Notes under the pieces: model-generated | Told to the model about the DNA's origin: nothing | Databases searched by the model: none | The model's input: only the letters and a program-made list of their open reading frames with translations | Part shown: in pieces, positions 5,015-5,613 of the stretch | Numbering within the stretch: position 1 is the first letter of the stretch | How the letters are laid out: each line of letters opens with the position of its first letter | Program-made: the position numbers and the translations under genes | Source of the DNA: an uncultured Chloroflexota bacterium | GTDB taxonomy: Bacteria > Chloroflexota > Limnocylindria > Limnocylindrales > CSP1-4 | Reading direction: 5' to 3' | Length of the DNA stretch: 5,613 nt | Assembly: GCA_903930745.1 (NCBI GenBank) | Contig: CAIYZX010000236.1 | Coordinates: 1 to 5,613, forward strand

Positions 5015-5613
5015 GCCCGCGTCCTCTCCCCGCCGAAGGCCGCGCTGCGGTGGAGGATGAGCTGCTGGCCCGGCTCGGACTTCCGTCCAGCGCTTCTCCC
5101 GAGGATGTTGACGAGCTGCATGCGGCAGTCTCCGAGTTCCTCGCCAGTGCGCCGTCGCATCTCCGTGGCTGGGCGCACGCCCAGGTCGCGGCACTGGACG
5201 CGGCGTACCTCCAACTCACCGACCCGGTCGGTCTCGAGGGCTCGGCCCTCAGGAGCCCGACGAGGCCGCCGACGGTCGTACCCGGCGGGCCGGCGACACC
5301 TCCGGCCCGCCGGGATTCCGCCCCGGCTGCCATCTCCATCCCAGCGGCTCCGGACCTCGCCGACGCAGACCTCGCCGACGAGGACGACGACGAGGACGAG
5401 GCGATCGACGCCGCCGTTGCAGACCTCCGCCTGGACGCCGATGGCGAGCCGGACGCGGAGACGCTGGCGGCCCTCTACGCCTCGGTGACCCCGAGCGCGC
5501 ATGCGGACATGGCGCCCGGCGCGCGTGCCGCACGGCCCACGAAGAAGGAGCGCCGCGAGGCGCGCCGCGTCGCTGCGGCCACCGCCGCCCCGGTCGCGGC
5601 CACCGCGTCCGCC
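5011..5613 (+). CDS. Unrecognised protein with J-domain-like N-terminus and acidic linker, 3'-truncated
   Basis: The frame is open from ATG 5011 to the window end, giving 201 residues with no stop. There is no signal peptide or CXXCH motif, so this part should be cytoplasmic. Residues of about 15-72 look helical: ELLARLGLPSSASPEDVDEL, then a short spacer, then AALDAAYLQLTDP. The LGLxxxASPEDV start and the AAYxxLTD end resemble the outer parts of a J-domain, but the HPD tripeptide is absent and the connecting region (APSHLRGW) differs. Residues of about 78-115 are rich in Pro, Ala and Arg. Residues of about 115-135 are strongly acidic (DLADEDDDEDE), and residues 177-187 are basic (TKKERREARR). 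The final Ala/Val-rich stretch may lead into a membrane segment beyond the window, which I cannot confirm. Its position after three cytochromes suggests a role in their assembly or regulation, but this is only association. The function is unknown. Confidence 0.75.
   Translation, partial: MSPRPLPAEGRAAVEDELLARLGLPSSASPEDVDELHAAVSEFLASAPSHLRGWAHAQVAALDAAYLQLTDPVGLEGSALRSPTRPPTVVPGGPATPPARRDSAPAAISIPAAPDLADADLADEDDDEDEAIDAAVADLRLDADGEPDAETLAALYASVTPSAHADMAPGARAARPTKKERREARRVAAATAAPVAATASA

Noticed and set aside
4941..5060. Alternative 39-codon ORF starting at ATG 4941
   Set aside because: It has no ribosome binding site before it, an Arg-rich low-complexity product, and extends into the well-supported gene at 5011 in another frame.

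Overview
This window is GC-rich and gene-dense. It lies inside a cluster of exported multiheme c-type cytochromes, all on the + strand. Codon third positions are mostly G or C. The octaheme protein carries a low-complexity PTATP/PDPTATPV stalk, a linker style common in secreted proteins of Chloroflexota. No outer-membrane porin, lipoprotein partner or beta-barrel gene is visible. My best guess is a GC-rich Chloroflexota bacterium, with Actinomycetota less likely. The taxonomy rests on linker style and composition only, so it is an inference.

Layout: (1) 1-1068, the 3' part of a multiheme cytochrome whose N-terminus lies outside the window. It has three CXXCH motifs and two copies of a beta-rich module, one of them inserted between two heme segments. 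(2) 1086-1116, a strong hairpin, probably a terminator. (3) 1190-2509, a complete hexaheme cytochrome with a signal peptide. Its C-terminal half is clearly paralogous to the first gene. (4) 2559-4733, a complete 724-residue protein: signal peptide, Pro/Thr stalk with 24-bp DNA repeats, unrecognised beta-rich domain, then an octaheme domain with seven CXXCH motifs and a final CX3CH. (5) 4785-4814, a perfect 14-bp inverted repeat, probably the terminator of that unit. (6) About 200 bp of leader DNA with a GC palindrome, a 10-bp direct repeat, an alternating-CG hairpin and a possible 19-codon leader ORF. That ORF overlaps the next gene by ATGA. (7) 5011-5613+, the start of a non-exported protein with a short helical region resembling a J-domain that lacks HPD, then an acidic linker.

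Together the three cytochromes offer at least 17 heme attachment sites on proteins that appear to be secreted. The simplest reading is an electron-transfer system at or outside the cell surface, passing electrons through close-packed bis-histidine hemes, with beta-rich modules and a stalk for positioning or attachment. The electron donor, the acceptor and the direction of flow cannot be read from this window. No RNA genes, CRISPR arrays, insertion sequences or prophage genes were seen.
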